A program made the position numbers and the translations under genes. From Pleurocapsa sp. MO_226.B13 (GTDB lineage Bacteria; Cyanobacteriota; Cyanobacteriia; Cyanobacteriales; Xenococcaceae): DNA of 64,000 nt. Below, piece after piece: positions 17,576 through 28,161 of this stretch (positions are counted from its first letter, which is position 1; each line of letters opens with the position of its first letter). The stretch is from contig JASJEI010000003.1 in NCBI GenBank assembly GCA_030064795.1, positions 1-64,000 on the forward strand. The letters are read 5' to 3'. The notes under the pieces are model-generated. The model had not been told where the DNA came from. It was given only the letters and a program-made list of their open reading frames with translations, and made no database searches.

Positions 17576-18739
17576 TTAAGAACAGGTATTAAAGATATCA
17601 AAGACAATTTGAATCGTACAGGCGATCGCCACTAGGGTAATAATCACTAAGGAAGATAAGATAGTGCTGGCAAAGGCTAGAGCTAAAATAAAAGCTGCTG
17701 CACCCAAGCGATAAAAGGTGAGAATACGTTTGCATTTGGTTTGTCCTAGTTCGCAACTAGTCCAATGGAGATTGGAGAGAATCGCCATACATAATGCTAC
17801 CGCCAGACAGAAGAGAATCTTTTCGCCACTAGCTGAATCGTGTTGTAAGCCGTGAATCATTTTTTCGACTCCCACTCCCGTTGCAGTTAAGCCGATCGCC
17901 AGGGGAAGATGGGAATATAGCCAGGTAAGAGCAATTTTCATTTTGCCTTTTCTCATCGCGTGAAGGGGAGATTCATCCACCGTATCAAAGTACATCCACC
18001 AGAAACTAAAGGCAATTGATAAACCCAACAAAGCGATCGCAATTCCCACGGGAGTCCATTCTCTCTCGGCTACACCACCGACTACGGCAACGATTGATTC
18101 TCCTAAAACGATAATGGTAAACAGTCCGATTCTTTCAGTAGTGTGGGACATATCAGGCGGGACTTTAGCTACTCTTTGTCCTGCTGTTAAGGGGGTGGCA
18201 AAATCAACAATTAATCCTAAACCCCAAAACAGAAACCGCCAGGGTAGAGGTATAAATACAGAAGCCAGCCAAAAGATAATGCTACCTGTAAAACCGATTC
18301 CATACCAGTTGGTTAATGGTCTTGCTTGAGGTACGTGATATCCCGCATGAAGATATTGACAGATCAATACCCCCCGAAAGGCAATATAGCTAAACGCAAA
18401 ACCGACAGAGGTACTATCCAACCCATGATGAATATTAGCAGCCATGGTAGCTGCGATCGCCATTTGCAACAGCGTAATCAAACGATCTACTAAGCCATCG
18501 TTATCAAATCGCGTATCGTAAAAGGTAGCCCCCACCCAACACCACCAGACAGGCACAAACAGTACCGCCAGTTTCGCCAAACCTCTAAAGGTAAAGTCTT
18601 CATGAAAATTATGAGCTAATTGGGCGATCGCTACCACAAAAATCAAGTCAAAAAATAACTCTAACCAAGTTGCACTACGTTCCCCTTCTTCGCACTCTTC
18701 TCGCCGTAACTTTGGCGGTTGAAATATAGCTCTAGTCAT
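17576..18739 (-). CDS. Low temperature requirement protein A (LtrA) family membrane protein
   Basis: The protein has 387 residues and about nine hydrophobic segments. The N-terminal family signature is clear: RSATWLELFFDLIFVVAIAQ, followed by FVPVWWCWVGATFYDTRFD, and later HTTERIGLFTIIVLGESI. The family is named after a Listeria gene needed for growth in the cold, but its biochemical role is unknown. Length agrees with the family (about 380-400). It is on the same strand as secA and upstream of it by about 170 bases; there is no reason to assume a shared function. Confidence 0.9.
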   Translation of the reverse strand: MTRAIFQPPKLRREECEEGERSATWLELFFDLIFVVAIAQLAHNFHEDFTFRGLAKLAVLFVPVWWCWVGATFYDTRFDNDGLVDRLITLLQMAIAATMAANIHHGLDSTSVGFAFSYIAFRGVLICQYLHAGYHVPQARPLTNWYGIGFTGSIIFWLASVFIPLPWRFLFWGLGLIVDFATPLTAGQRVAKVPPDMSHTTERIGLFTIIVLGESIVAVVGGVAEREWTPVGIAIALLGLSIAFSFWWMYFDTVDESPLHAMRKGKMKIALTWLYSHLPLAIGLTATGVGVEKMIHGLQHDSASGEKILFCLAVALCMAILSNLHWTSCELGQTKCKRILTFYRLGAAAFILALAFASTILSSLVIITLVAIACTIQIVFDIFNTCS

Positions 18740-18847
18740 TGGTCATTTGTCAGTTATTATTTACCAATTAATTTACCAGAACTATCAATTTTAGTTGACT
18801 AACGGATAATATTACTAAGCCAAGAAAAACACTAGCCACTAACTACT

Positions 18848-18875
18848 GTAGGGGCGATTTGCAAATCGCCCCTAC
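18848..18875. repeat. Perfect 28-bp palindrome
   Basis: The two half-sites GTAGGGGCGATTTG and CAAATCGCCCCTAC are exact reverse complements with no spacer. It lies between the divergent LtrA and Uma2 genes. A palindrome of the same length and the same outer plan (GTARGGGCG...CGCCCYTAC) is at 46426-46453, with compensating changes inside. Such palindromes are common cyanobacterial dispersed repeats. Confidence 0.85.
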
Positions 18876-18911
18876 TCAACCAATAATCTTACTTATGAAG
18901 TTTGACCCATC

Positions 18912-19547
18912 ATGTATGCAATTATTTCTCCAGAAAAAATTGAGATTCCAGCAGGTTCGGTATTAAAAATACCTGGAACTTGGTCGGACTACGAAGCCTT
19001 ATCTCGGCAATTGGGCGATCGCTCTATTCCCCGTCTCAAATATCGTCCTGGAGAAATTTGGTTAATGAGTCCTTTACCCGAACATGGTCGTAACGTCAGC
19101 TTACTGGCAGATATCGTCAAAGCAATGCTAGATCGTTTGAATAAAGAATATGAGTCATTTACTCCTATCACCATGAAATTACCCCAAACAAGCGGTATCG
19201 AACCAGATTATTGTTTCTATATTGATAATTGGCAATCTGCTGCGGGAAAGAAAAGAATTGATTGGTCAGTCGAACCCGCACCCGATCTGGTCATTGAAAT
19301 CGATATTACCAGCTACACAGATATAAACGATTATCTACCCTATAAAGTCCCCGAAGTCTGGCTGTTTAAAAACGATCTGGTCACTATTTATTCTCTAGAA
19401 AGCGATCGATACACTGTTAAAAACCGTAGTCGTTTTTTCCCCAATCTTGCAGTTTTGGATTTAATTAATGACTGTTTCCAGTTTGCCAATCAGCGCAATA
19501 CTAGTGCAGTAATACGGCAATTACGCCAGAAGTTAAACGCAAACTAA
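18912..19547 (+). CDS. Uma2 family (DUF820) putative endonuclease
   Basis: The protein has 211 residues of the Uma2/DUF820 family, which has a PD-(D/E)xK nuclease-like fold and is greatly expanded in cyanobacteria. The visible core is SGIEPDYCFYIDN, then PDLVIEIDITSYTD and the VPEVWLF strand. Asp and Glu residues in the EPDYC and VIEID strands form the presumed metal site. Whether these proteins cut DNA in the cell is unsettled, and many are thought to be mobile. The start at 18912 gives a typical N-terminus. No partner gene adjoins it. Confidence 0.85.
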   Translation: MYAIISPEKIEIPAGSVLKIPGTWSDYEALSRQLGDRSIPRLKYRPGEIWLMSPLPEHGRNVSLLADIVKAMLDRLNKEYESFTPITMKLPQTSGIEPDYCFYIDNWQSAAGKKRIDWSVEPAPDLVIEIDITSYTDINDYLPYKVPEVWLFKNDLVTIYSLESDRYTVKNRSRFFPNLAVLDLINDCFQFANQRNTSAVIRQLRQKLNAN

Positions 19548-19985
19548 AACTAAAGTTAATAACCAAAATATTAAATAATTAAGAATTTAATGATAAACAT
19601 CACTTCACATGATATTATTTACATAATGGGAAAGTATAGGCAAAGCTAACTTGCACCGTTCGAGCCTAATTACAGCAAGAGAAAACAACGCTACAGAATT
19701 AAAAGATTAAAAGCAAAAAACTTTGCCAATAAAACTATTCAGCCTTTTATCTGGCTTTAAGCAATAATTAACGAAACCAAGTAAACAACTTTCTTTGCTA
19801 GGGTCGAGATCGGGTTTTGCTAAGTTCAGACCAGAGAAAGAAACTAGAAAAAATTAGATTATGTTCCTAGGTTTTTCATTAAAGCATTAAATAACAATCG
19901 CCAACATTTTATGACGGTGGGCATTAGTAAATTATTTGGTCTTGCTGTAGAGATTTTGTCATGCCCACCCTACGTTTTTGGTGAA
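19548..19985. other. Non-coding gap with an inverted repeat near trx
   Basis: No gene is seen in these 438 bases. GGTGGGCAT (19916-19924) and ATGCCCACC (19961-19969) form a 9-bp inverted pair 36 bases apart, close to the 3' end of the thioredoxin gene. This GGTGGGCAT...ATGCCCACCCTAC pattern looks like a decayed dispersed repeat and not a terminator. Confidence 0.5.
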
Positions 19986-20303
19986 TTAAACCAAAGTACT
20001 CAAATGCTGAATTAACTGTGGTGCTTGGTGAACTCCTTCTATTTTTTCGGCTGGTTGACCATTTTTGAATAAAACTAGAGTGGGTAAAGCTTCAATTTGA
20101 TATTTAGATGCTAGATTAGGATATTTATCAGTGTCTATTTTGACTATCTGGAGGCGATCGCGTAAATGAACCCCCACCTGTTCTAAAATTGGAGCCATCA
20201 TTTGGCAAGGGCCACACCAAGTTGCGTAAAAGTCTACCAAAACAGGAACATCAGTACTTGCCAATAAATCTTCAAAACTGGAAAATTGCTTTTTAACTGC
20301 CAT
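19986..20303 (-). CDS. Thioredoxin
   Basis: The protein has 105 residues with the classical active site Trp-Cys-Gly-Pro-Cys at 29-33 (Cys30 and Cys33), the cis-proline region EALPTLVLF near residue 75, and the FKNGQPAEKIEG turn. It reduces disulfides of target enzymes with electrons from ferredoxin- or NADPH-thioredoxin reductase. The divergence from the m-type sequence and the short N-terminus suggest a y-type or TrxB-like paralogue; this subtype call is uncertain. It is divergent from fabG. Confidence 0.93.
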   Translation of the reverse strand: MAVKKQFSSFEDLLASTDVPVLVDFYATWCGPCQMMAPILEQVGVHLRDRLQIVKIDTDKYPNLASKYQIEALPTLVLFKNGQPAEKIEGVHQAPQLIQHLSTLV

Positions 20304-20425
20304 GGCGATCGCTTTTTAAGTCTATAGATATTAGGTTGCCAAGAGAAAATTAGTCTTAGGGACTAGTTAGCTTATATGATAGCTAAGTTAACCAGAAGTC
20401 ATGATAATTCTATTTAGTTTCTTAA

Positions 20426-21211
<786 letters not shown>

Positions 21212-21248
21212 GCAAGTTGAGTTTGGAATTCGGATTTAATAGTTTTGT

Positions 21249-21725
21249 TTACCAATTATCAATTGCTACTGGTAGTTCTTTGATTCGTCGGGCTAAATCT
21301 TCGGCAGATTCTGGGTTGTTGTATAGCACCATGGTGGTAGTTTCGTTTTGTTGGAAACCGATGCGTTCGTAAAAACTTTGTTGATGGGTAGTGGTTAAGT
21401 AGACTCTTTCTACTCTGCTGACTAAAGGATGGGATAAAACAGTTTGTACTAGCTTGCGACCTAAACCCACTCCTTGATAGTCAGGATGAACCACTACATC
21501 CCAGATAGCAGCACGGTAAATACCATCAGAAGTCGCTCTGGCAAAACCGATCGCGCATTCGCCATCCCAAACTGTAACTACGGGATTACTATTGGCGATC
21601 GCAATTTTTAGTTCGTCGATATTTCGTTCTTTGGCCCAAAAAGCAGTTTTTGTTAATAAGCCTTGTAATTGCTGAAAATCTACTTTTGATTTATCAATAC
21701 AGAACTGAATATGACTACAATCCAT
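21249..21725 (-). CDS. GNAT family N-acetyltransferase
   Basis: The protein has 158 residues. Motif A is VVHPDYQGVGLGRKLVQTVL, with the Gln-Gly-Val-Gly-Leu-Gly pyrophosphate loop. A later SFYERIGFQQNETTTMVLY segment supplies the C-terminal strand and helix. The layout is that of a compact GNAT acting on an amine or protein; the substrate is unknown. It is convergent with fabG, 37 bases away. Confidence 0.87.
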   Translation of the reverse strand: MDCSHIQFCIDKSKVDFQQLQGLLTKTAFWAKERNIDELKIAIANSNPVVTVWDGECAIGFARATSDGIYRAAIWDVVVHPDYQGVGLGRKLVQTVLSHPLVSRVERVYLTTTHQQSFYERIGFQQNETTTMVLYNNPESAEDLARRIKELPVAIDNW

Positions 21726-21949
21726 TATGTTAACCTCTCATTTAAATTATCTAAAGGGAATTTGAATTATCCATCAAGATTACCTCGATCTATTTTTTCT
21801 AAGTGCGATCGAAAACATTAACTGTCGTTAACAGATATTTTTAAATCTTACTGTTATATTTGCAACTTTTTACCTAAAAATCTACATTTTTTGTGGTTAT
21901 TTCCTGACATTTTCCATCCAAAAAACAATCAACAATAGATAACAAACAA

Positions 21950-22582
21950 ATGATTACTATTGCCTTACCAAAAGGCGCATTACTTAAAGACAGCATCGAA
22001 CTGTTTCGCAATCTAGGTTTAGATTTTAGTGCCTTTTTAGATAAAACCAATCGTCAACTACAGATTAACGATCCGACTAATACCGCCAGAGGATTATTAG
22101 TCAGGGCGCAAGATGTACCTGTATATGTAGAATACGGTCAAGCGCAACTAGGAGTAGTGGGTTATGATGTTTTGCGCGAAAAACAACCAGAAGTTGCTAA
22201 TTTGGTCGATCTTAAGTTCGGCTATTGTCGTCTGTCGGTAGCAGTACCAAAAAGCAGTTCTTATCGTAGTTCGGTGGAATTACCACCACACGGTAGAGTC
22301 GCATCTAAGTTTGTCAACTGTGCCAAAGAACATTTTGACAGTATCGATTTACCCGTAGAAATCGTCCCTTTATCGGGTTCGGTCGAATTGGGGCCAATTA
22401 CGGGAATGTCTGAGGCGATCGTCGATCTGGTTTCTACGGGCAAAACTCTAAAGGAAAATGGTTTGATTGAGATAGATGTACTTTATGAAAGTAGTGCTAG
22501 ACTAATTGCCCACCCTCTAAGCTATCGTTTCAATCGTGACAACATTAATGACTTGGTAGCAAAGCTAAGTCAGAAATTATAG
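21950..22582 (+). CDS. hisG: ATP phosphoribosyltransferase, short form
   Basis: This 210-residue enzyme joins ATP and PRPP in the first step of histidine synthesis. It starts [19 protein letters not shown], has the [19 protein letters not shown] region, and the PRPP-binding loop near [18 protein letters not shown]. The C-terminal ACT-like regulatory domain of long HisG is missing. Short HisG works only as a complex with HisZ, which is not in this window. hisD lies 26 kb away at 48812 and is not linked. Confidence 0.96.
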   Translation: MITIALPKGALLKDSIELFRNLGLDFSAFLDKTNRQLQINDPTNTARGLLVRAQDVPVYVEYGQAQLGVVGYDVLREKQPEVANLVDLKFGYCRLSVAVPKSSSYRSSVELPPHGRVASKFVNCAKEHFDSIDLPVEIVPLSGSVELGPITGMSEAIVDLVSTGKTLKENGLIEIDVLYESSARLIAHPLSYRFNRDNINDLVAKLSQKL

Positions 22583-22732
22583 TCGTTACTCAAGTACCCT
22601 TACTCTTGATTTGTTGTCATAATTTGAATAAAAGACTCAATACAAATTATAAGTAAAAGCCAATGGCTAGTAGCTGAAGGCTAATAGCTAATACATCACA
22701 GATATTCTCTGTTTTCAGTAAAAATCAAAATT

Positions 22733-24565
22733 ATGACGATCGCTTCTACCAAGCCAGACAAAATTAACCATCGAGATAATGATTGGCGGTTATTTCTCAA
22801 ACTCATCCCATATACTCGCCAAAGCAGAAAGACATTAGTAATTAGTTTGATCTTGCTTGTTCCTTTAGCAGTGGCTGGTTCAATTCAACCTTTAATTATC
22901 GGTCAAGCAATATCTCTACTCAAAGAAGAACCTGTTTGGGGGTTTTTAAGTGGGGGATCGCTAACACGGGGAATTAACCTCTTGGCGGGTTTGTTACTAT
23001 TTACAGTCTTGATTAGACTGATGTTTGCTTCCGCACAAGGCTATTTAGTACAAAAAATCGGACAAGAAATTACTGCTGAAGTTCGTCAAGATCTTTTTAC
23101 TCACGTAACTTCTTTAGCATCGAGCTTTTTCGATCGCACTCCCGTCGGAAAGTTAATTACTCGTATTGCTAGTGATGTAGAAGCCTTGGGAAATGTCTTT
23201 GCTAGTGGTGCGGTAGGAGTAGTCAGCGATTTTGTCTCCATTGTGGCAATTGTGGTGATGATCTATCTGACTGACTGGAAACTAGCGTCTATTTTGGTGT
23301 CGATGCTGATTCCCGTGACAGTATTAATTATCTATTTCCAGCAACAATATCGCAAAGCTAACTATAAAGCTAGAGAGGAACTTTCAAAGCTCAATTCCAT
23401 GCTGCAAGAAAATATTGCAGGAATTAACATCGTCCAGCTATTTCGGCGAGAGCAATATAATGGCGAGATGTATCGCTCGATTAACGAACGCTACCGCACA
23501 GAAGTCGATAAAACTATTTTTCATGATTCGGCGGTATCGGCGACGTTAGAATGGATTGCTTTAGTGGCGATCGCTGCCGTACTCTGGATAGGTGGTGTTT
23601 TTGTCTTGCGAGATACTATGCAATATGGAGAGTTAACCGCCTTCATTCTCTACGCACAGAGGTTATTTAATCCCCTGCGTCAGTTTGCGGATAAATTTAC
23701 CATGTTTCAGTCTGGTTTTACGGCGATCGAGAGAATCACGGAATTATTAAATGAACCGATAGAAATTAGAGATAAAGTAATCTCCATAGCTGAAGGACAT
23801 CGTACTTTATTGACTAGCGATGCCGATAGCGATAAAACTGGTGAAATTCGCTTTGAAAACGTCTGGTTTGGTTATAAAAGTGATGAGTATGTAATTAAAA
23901 ACCTGGACTTTACAATTAAGCCAGGGGAAAAAGTTGCTTTAGTTGGCCCTACAGGTGCGGGAAAAAGTTCGATTATTCGTTTGCTGTGTCGTCTTTACGA
24001 ACCAAATAAAGGCAGAATTTTAGTAGATGGAATCGATATCAGAGATATTCCTCAAGCGGATCTACGTCGTTATATTGGCGTGATTTTACAAGAAAGCTTT
24101 TTGTTTGCGGGAGACGTTAAGCGTAACATTACCTTGGGAGATAATTATTCTCTCGAAGAAGTAAAACAAGCAGCCAAATTAGTTAATATCGATCGCTTTA
24201 TTGAAGATTTACCCGATGGTTATAACACGGTGCTGCGAGAGAGAGGAACGAATCTTTCTGGGGGACAAAAACAACTTTTGGCTTTTGCGCGGGTAGCTAT
24301 TCGCAATCCTCATGTTTTAGTCTTAGATGAGGCTACTTCTAGTCTTGATGTCTCCACTGAAGCTTTAATTCAAGAAGCTTTGGAACATTTATTAGTTAAT
24401 CGCACGGCAATTATTATTGCTCACCGTCTCTCTACTATCCGTAATGTGGATAAGATTTTAGTTTTGAAACGGGGTGAATTAGTAGAAGCTGGTAGCCACG
24501 AAGAATTATTGAATGCAGAAGGTTTATACGCCAGTCTGTATAGATTACAAATGCTTGGCAATTAA
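22733..24565 (+). CDS. ABC transporter, fused permease and ATPase (MsbA/multidrug type)
   Basis: The protein has 610 residues. The N-terminal exporter domain (about 35-330) has six predicted membrane segments. The nucleotide-binding domain follows with Walker A GPTGAGKS at 405-412, the signature LSGGQKQ near 508, Walker B VLVLDEATS, and the switch His in IIAHRLST. One polypeptide thus forms a half-transporter that should homodimerise. Related proteins export lipids, peptides or drugs. The gene is preceded by a spacer with short AGCTAATAGCTAA-like repeats and shows no operon partner. Confidence 0.93.
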   Translation: MTIASTKPDKINHRDNDWRLFLKLIPYTRQSRKTLVISLILLVPLAVAGSIQPLIIGQAISLLKEEPVWGFLSGGSLTRGINLLAGLLLFTVLIRLMFASAQGYLVQKIGQEITAEVRQDLFTHVTSLASSFFDRTPVGKLITRIASDVEALGNVFASGAVGVVSDFVSIVAIVVMIYLTDWKLASILVSMLIPVTVLIIYFQQQYRKANYKAREELSKLNSMLQENIAGINIVQLFRREQYNGEMYRSINERYRTEVDKTIFHDSAVSATLEWIALVAIAAVLWIGGVFVLRDTMQYGELTAFILYAQRLFNPLRQFADKFTMFQSGFTAIERITELLNEPIEIRDKVISIAEGHRTLLTSDADSDKTGEIRFENVWFGYKSDEYVIKNLDFTIKPGEKVALVGPTGAGKSSIIRLLCRLYEPNKGRILVDGIDIRDIPQADLRRYIGVILQESFLFAGDVKRNITLGDNYSLEEVKQAAKLVNIDRFIEDLPDGYNTVLRERGTNLSGGQKQLLAFARVAIRNPHVLVLDEATSSLDVSTEALIQEALEHLLVNRTAIIIAHRLSTIRNVDKILVLKRGELVEAGSHEELLNAEGLYASLYRLQMLGN

Positions 24566-24579
24566 GTAGCTCCACCTTA

Positions 24580-24758
24580 TACCATTTCTCATGATTTAGC
24601 TAGATAGATCATTTTTGAAATTTTGAAATGTAGGTTGGGTTGAGGCACGTACGCGCAAGCGTTCTCGAAGAGTAACCCAACGACTATAAGCTATGGAAGG
24701 GTTTCACTGTCGTTCTACCCAACCTACCAAGTCGACCGTTCACTTTTGAGAAGTGGTA
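24580..24758. mobile_element. Dispersed repeat with inverted ends, complete copy
   Basis: The left end TACCATTTCTCA and the right end TGAGAAGTGGTA (24747-24758) are inverted with one difference. The interior shares a long block with 1074-1175, including TGTAGGTTGGGTTGAGGCACG. Length is 179 bp and there is no coding frame. A clear target duplication could not be fixed; TTA flanks both sides. It is a MITE-like element distinct from the 145-bp family. Confidence 0.65.
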
Positions 24759-25246
24759 TTATTAAACATCAAATAAATTATGTTTGTAGTAATGAGCGCG
24801 AGAGAGGCTTCCGTCTAGGAAGCATACGGACGGCTTAAATGAGCGAAGACGCTTCGCCCATCGCGTCCTCCTCTAATCGCGCTGTTGGCTTTAGCCATGG
24901 CGATCGCTCCATTTTTACCCCCTAGACCCTAAAGGGTAAGAGCTTTGCGGGAGCTTGCATCCCGCAACTACATGCGGGCTAGCCCTTTGTCTTACTTCGT
25001 CAACTACAAACTTTATTTAAGTGGAGGTACTTAAGTAACCTAAAATTGATATTGACCCCTAATATCATTTAAGTTTTTGACTAAGACACATTTATTCTTT
25101 TTAGTTATTAGTTCGGAGTTATCTACCCCTATTCTTCGTTCCTTGTTCCTTGTTCCTTTTCCTTCCCCTTACCGAACAGTATTGGGGCTGCTTCAATATC
25201 GCCTTCTCGACTAAGTGCAGACAAATCCTTTATGACTCCTGCTATA
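24759..25246. other. Repeat-rich spacer
   Basis: No gene is supported here. The stretch has HIP1 sites, a TGCGGG...CCCGCA stem near 24947-24967, and at 25070-25092 a segment AATATCATTTAAGTTTTTG followed by ACTAAGACACATTT that closely matches the flank of the palindrome at 46426. It looks like a graveyard of small cyanobacterial repeats. Confidence 0.5.
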
Positions 25247-25984
25247 CTACTTGTTGCTTATCAATACTCCTGGTTCTTTTTGAATGGGCAGCACATCTAA
25301 AATATCAGTTTGAGAACAATACTTCAAATCTGCGTCGAGGTTTAGTTTTAAAAGACGTTGTCCGTGACTGCATTGACGAAAAACATTGAGCAAATTATCT
25401 TTCCACTGCTCGTAAAGAGCGATCGCCCCGATCGTCTCATCGTTACCAAATAAATCTATAGTCGAACTATCACTTTGTTGAAAAATTGACTGAGCGATCG
25501 CCCCCGCACAGGCAGTATCTTCTACAGAATAGTCTCCTTGCCAACCAGAGCCTACCATCCAGACAGTTTCTGGCTGGGTTTCCAATAAATAATTTACCGC
25601 TGCGCGACGATTTATTTGGGCTGCGGTAATTACCTGGGGAGATTTTTCTACTTTTTGTAAAGCGCGAGTGCCATTGGTGGTAGTCAGAAACAATCGTTTA
25701 TTTTTCACTACCTCTGAGGTACAGGCAAGAGGGGAATTACCCAAATCAAAACCCTCTACTTTCTCTCCGCCTCGTTCTCCTGCTCGAATTCGCTTTTCTG
25801 ACGACCACAAATCTGATTGACGCATCAGTTCTTCTATGTTACTAAATGCTTGGACTGCTTCTGCACCTGCCTCAAGAGCAGTGGCAATAGTAGTAGTTGC
25901 TCTTAGGACATCAATGACTACCGCACAGTCTGGTAGTAGGTCTGTTGGTGTACTCTCAGGAGTATGATAAACAAATAGTTTCAC
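25247..25984 (-). CDS. comB: 2-phosphosulfolactate phosphatase family protein
   Basis: The 245-residue protein belongs to the ComB family. The start [13 protein letters not shown] is followed by the Asp-rich active-site strand [21 protein letters not shown], the [15 protein letters not shown] motif, the TTTNGTRAL loop, and VEDTACAG. ComB releases phosphate from 2-phosphosulfolactate in coenzyme M synthesis in methanogens. Cyanobacteria carry this family without making coenzyme M, so the physiological substrate here is uncertain. The gene stands alone. Confidence 0.88.
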   Translation of the reverse strand: MKLFVYHTPESTPTDLLPDCAVVIDVLRATTTIATALEAGAEAVQAFSNIEELMRQSDLWSSEKRIRAGERGGEKVEGFDLGNSPLACTSEVVKNKRLFLTTTNGTRALQKVEKSPQVITAAQINRRAAVNYLLETQPETVWMVGSGWQGDYSVEDTACAGAIAQSIFQQSDSSTIDLFGNDETIGAIALYEQWKDNLLNVFRQCSHGQRLLKLNLDADLKYCSQTDILDVLPIQKEPGVLISNK

Positions 25985-26182
25985 GCTGGCACAATTATAT
26001 ATACAGTCAATAAATCAAAACTTACGCAATTATACGTCAATTTGTTATCTACCAAAGATAGTATTTAAGTTAATAGGTAATTCGACGTAGTTTGAACCAC
26101 AAGATTTATAGTTACTTGGAGTCAGGATGTTTATATTTCGACCTTTTATCCTCTAAACCATATTTCCTTTAGGAGCTAAATT

Positions 26183-27739
26183 ATGAACAGTGGCGATTAT
26201 CAACTAAGTTCCAGACATTATTCAAATCTAAGCAGATTATTACTAAAAAACAGATATGTTGCTTGGCTATCGATCGCATTGACTATTATTATTGCCCACA
26301 AGATGGCACTACAGACACAACCAGCTTTAGCTCAAGTCAAGATCGCGCAATCACTTTCTCTGGATAAAAATATCATTTACGTCAATCCTAAGACTGGGGA
26401 TGATTCGCAAAATGGTCAAAAATTATCTCCCCTCAAGACTATTACTCAAGCACTAAAGATAGCCTCGGATGGCACTACAATTAAACTAGCATTAGGAACC
26501 TATAGCGAAGAGACAGGAGAAACTTTTCCTTTAGTTATTAAAAATAAAATTACTCTCAAGGGCAATGCCGAAAGCCAGGGGCATAAAATCGTCATTAAAG
26601 GTGGCGGAAATTTTGTCAGTCCCACTGGCGCAGGGCAAAATGTAGCGATCGCCGCTTTAAGAGATGCTGAGGGAATTATCGGCGTGACGGTGACTAACGA
26701 ACACTCACGGGGACATGGTATCTGGATCGAGTCGTCTAGTCCTAATATAGTTAGCAATACTTTGACTCGTAATGGTAATACGGGAGTCTCAGTCAATGGC
26801 AATAGTTCGCCCCTGGTTGAAAATAATTATTTCTACAATAATTCAGGTAATGGTTTGTTAGTCTATGGCACTTCTCAACCCGAAGTAATTGAAAATACCT
26901 TTGAACAAACAGGCTTTGGGGTTAGTCTGGTTCAAAATGCTGCCCCTACCCTCACCAGCAATCATTTTGATAGCAATCGGATTGGTATTATCCTTGAAGG
27001 CGACTCTCAAGCTGTCTTGCGAAATAATGAAATCATTAATTCCGCAGAATCTGGCTTGACGGCGATCGCCAATAGCCGTGTTGACTTGGGTACTGAAGCC
27101 GAACCTGGCAAGAATATCTTTCGCAGTAACCAAAAACTTGACATTCACAACGCCACCGATCGTCAAATAGTGGCAGTTGGTACAGAAATTAATGGCAATA
27201 TAGAAGGTGATGTTAACTTCGATCGCGGAGAATTTATCGCCGAAGCCGACACCAATAAAGATTTACCTCCCTTACTTCCTCCGTTAGATAATAACCCGCC
27301 ACCTAGACCAGATCTACCGCCTGCTACTCCCAGCGAAACTTCTTCTGTACCATCTCCTCCACCGCCTCCCGAAAAAAACACTAACAAAGAACTAGTGTTT
27401 ACCGCTCCCTCTAGTTCTGATGTTTCAACTCCCGAACCCGAACCCGTACCTTTTTTACCGCAAATCAATAACTCGGCGATAAGTTCCAATAGTTCGCAAA
27501 TCAGTAGCTTATCCGATGTTTTAGGTTCACCTGGTGCTGCGGTTAAATATAAAGTCCTCGTCGAAGCTGAAGACGATTACGATCAAAAAGAAGTGCGATC
27601 GCTTTATCCCCAAGCTTTTGCGACGGTATATCAAGGAAAATCAGTATTGCAGGTAGGTGCATTCAACAACTGGGACAAAGCCAAACAAGCACAGCGATCG
27701 CTCGAAGGTTTGGGGTTAGATACTCATATTTTGGAATAG
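26183..27739 (+). CDS. DUF1565/right-handed beta-helix protein with SPOR-like C-terminus
   Basis: The 518-residue protein has an N-terminal hydrophobic signal or anchor (about 27-52, ending near PALAQ). A DUF1565 domain follows from about residue 60 (IYVNPKTGDDSQNGQ), with parallel beta-helix repeats to about 355. A Pro-rich linker (PPLDNNPPPRPDLPP and a second SPPPPPE run) leads to a C-terminal region from about 450 (KYKVLVEAED...SVLQVGAFNNWDKA) that resembles a SPOR peptidoglycan-binding domain. The layout suggests a periplasmic, cell-wall-associated protein. DUF1565 has no established activity. Confidence 0.8.
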   Translation: MNSGDYQLSSRHYSNLSRLLLKNRYVAWLSIALTIIIAHKMALQTQPALAQVKIAQSLSLDKNIIYVNPKTGDDSQNGQKLSPLKTITQALKIASDGTTIKLALGTYSEETGETFPLVIKNKITLKGNAESQGHKIVIKGGGNFVSPTGAGQNVAIAALRDAEGIIGVTVTNEHSRGHGIWIESSSPNIVSNTLTRNGNTGVSVNGNSSPLVENNYFYNNSGNGLLVYGTSQPEVIENTFEQTGFGVSLVQNAAPTLTSNHFDSNRIGIILEGDSQAVLRNNEIINSAESGLTAIANSRVDLGTEAEPGKNIFRSNQKLDIHNATDRQIVAVGTEINGNIEGDVNFDRGEFIAEADTNKDLPPLLPPLDNNPPPRPDLPPATPSETSSVPSPPPPPEKNTNKELVFTAPSSSDVSTPEPEPVPFLPQINNSAISSNSSQISSLSDVLGSPGAAVKYKVLVEAEDDYDQKEVRSLYPQAFATVYQGKSVLQVGAFNNWDKAKQAQRSLEGLGLDTHILE

Positions 27740-27831
27740 ATAAATCTACCTATTCGGTTAATTTTTCACCTTGATTAATTCTCAAATCTAGCGGACATAC
27801 TTTCAAACAACTTGTATATTATGTCCGCTTT

Positions 27832-28161
27832 ATGCCATCATGGAATTATCCAATTAAGGAGAATTTCTGTTTGGGGAGAATTGAAGAGTTTAGTCTAAAA
27901 GGGTTACAGGCATTCTTTCGTTCTAGTGACCATCACCCCCCACATTTCCACGTTAAAAAATCTGGAAGGTGGGAGATTAGGGTGTATATACTGACCTCAT
28001 CAAAAAACGGCTTAGATTACTCGTTTAAATTTCCTAAAAACAAGTCAGTAACTCTTACCTCAAAAGAAGCAAAAGCCATACTCGATTTTGTTATCAGCAA
28101 TAGAGAAAAGCTTCTACTCGATTGGTCAACTCAAGTATGTGTCAAGGAGAAGATGAAGTAA
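27832..28161 (+). CDS. DUF4160 family protein
   Basis: The 109-residue protein carries the DUF4160 signature FFRSSDHHPPHFHVKKSGRW near residues 29-49, with a Trp-Glu-Ile-Arg strand after it. Such proteins are commonly paired with a DUF2442 protein and are treated as putative toxin-antitoxin-like or mobile pairs; the activity is unknown. Its stop overlaps the start of the next gene by one base (TAATG), so the two are translationally coupled. The start codon used is ATG at 27832; no clear Shine-Dalgarno sequence precedes it. Confidence 0.75.
   Translation: MPSWNYPIKENFCLGRIEEFSLKGLQAFFRSSDHHPPHFHVKKSGRWEIRVYILTSSKNGLDYSFKFPKNKSVTLTSKEAKAILDFVISNREKLLLDWSTQVCVKEKMK

Noticed and set aside
25247..25984. 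Evidence for coenzyme M synthesis
   Set aside because: ComB-family genes are widespread in cyanobacteria that do not make coenzyme M, and no comA, comC or comD neighbours are present.
27163..27489. Minus-strand Gly/Ser-rich frame within the beta-helix protein
   Set aside because: It is the antisense of the Pro-rich linker and has no ribosome-binding site.
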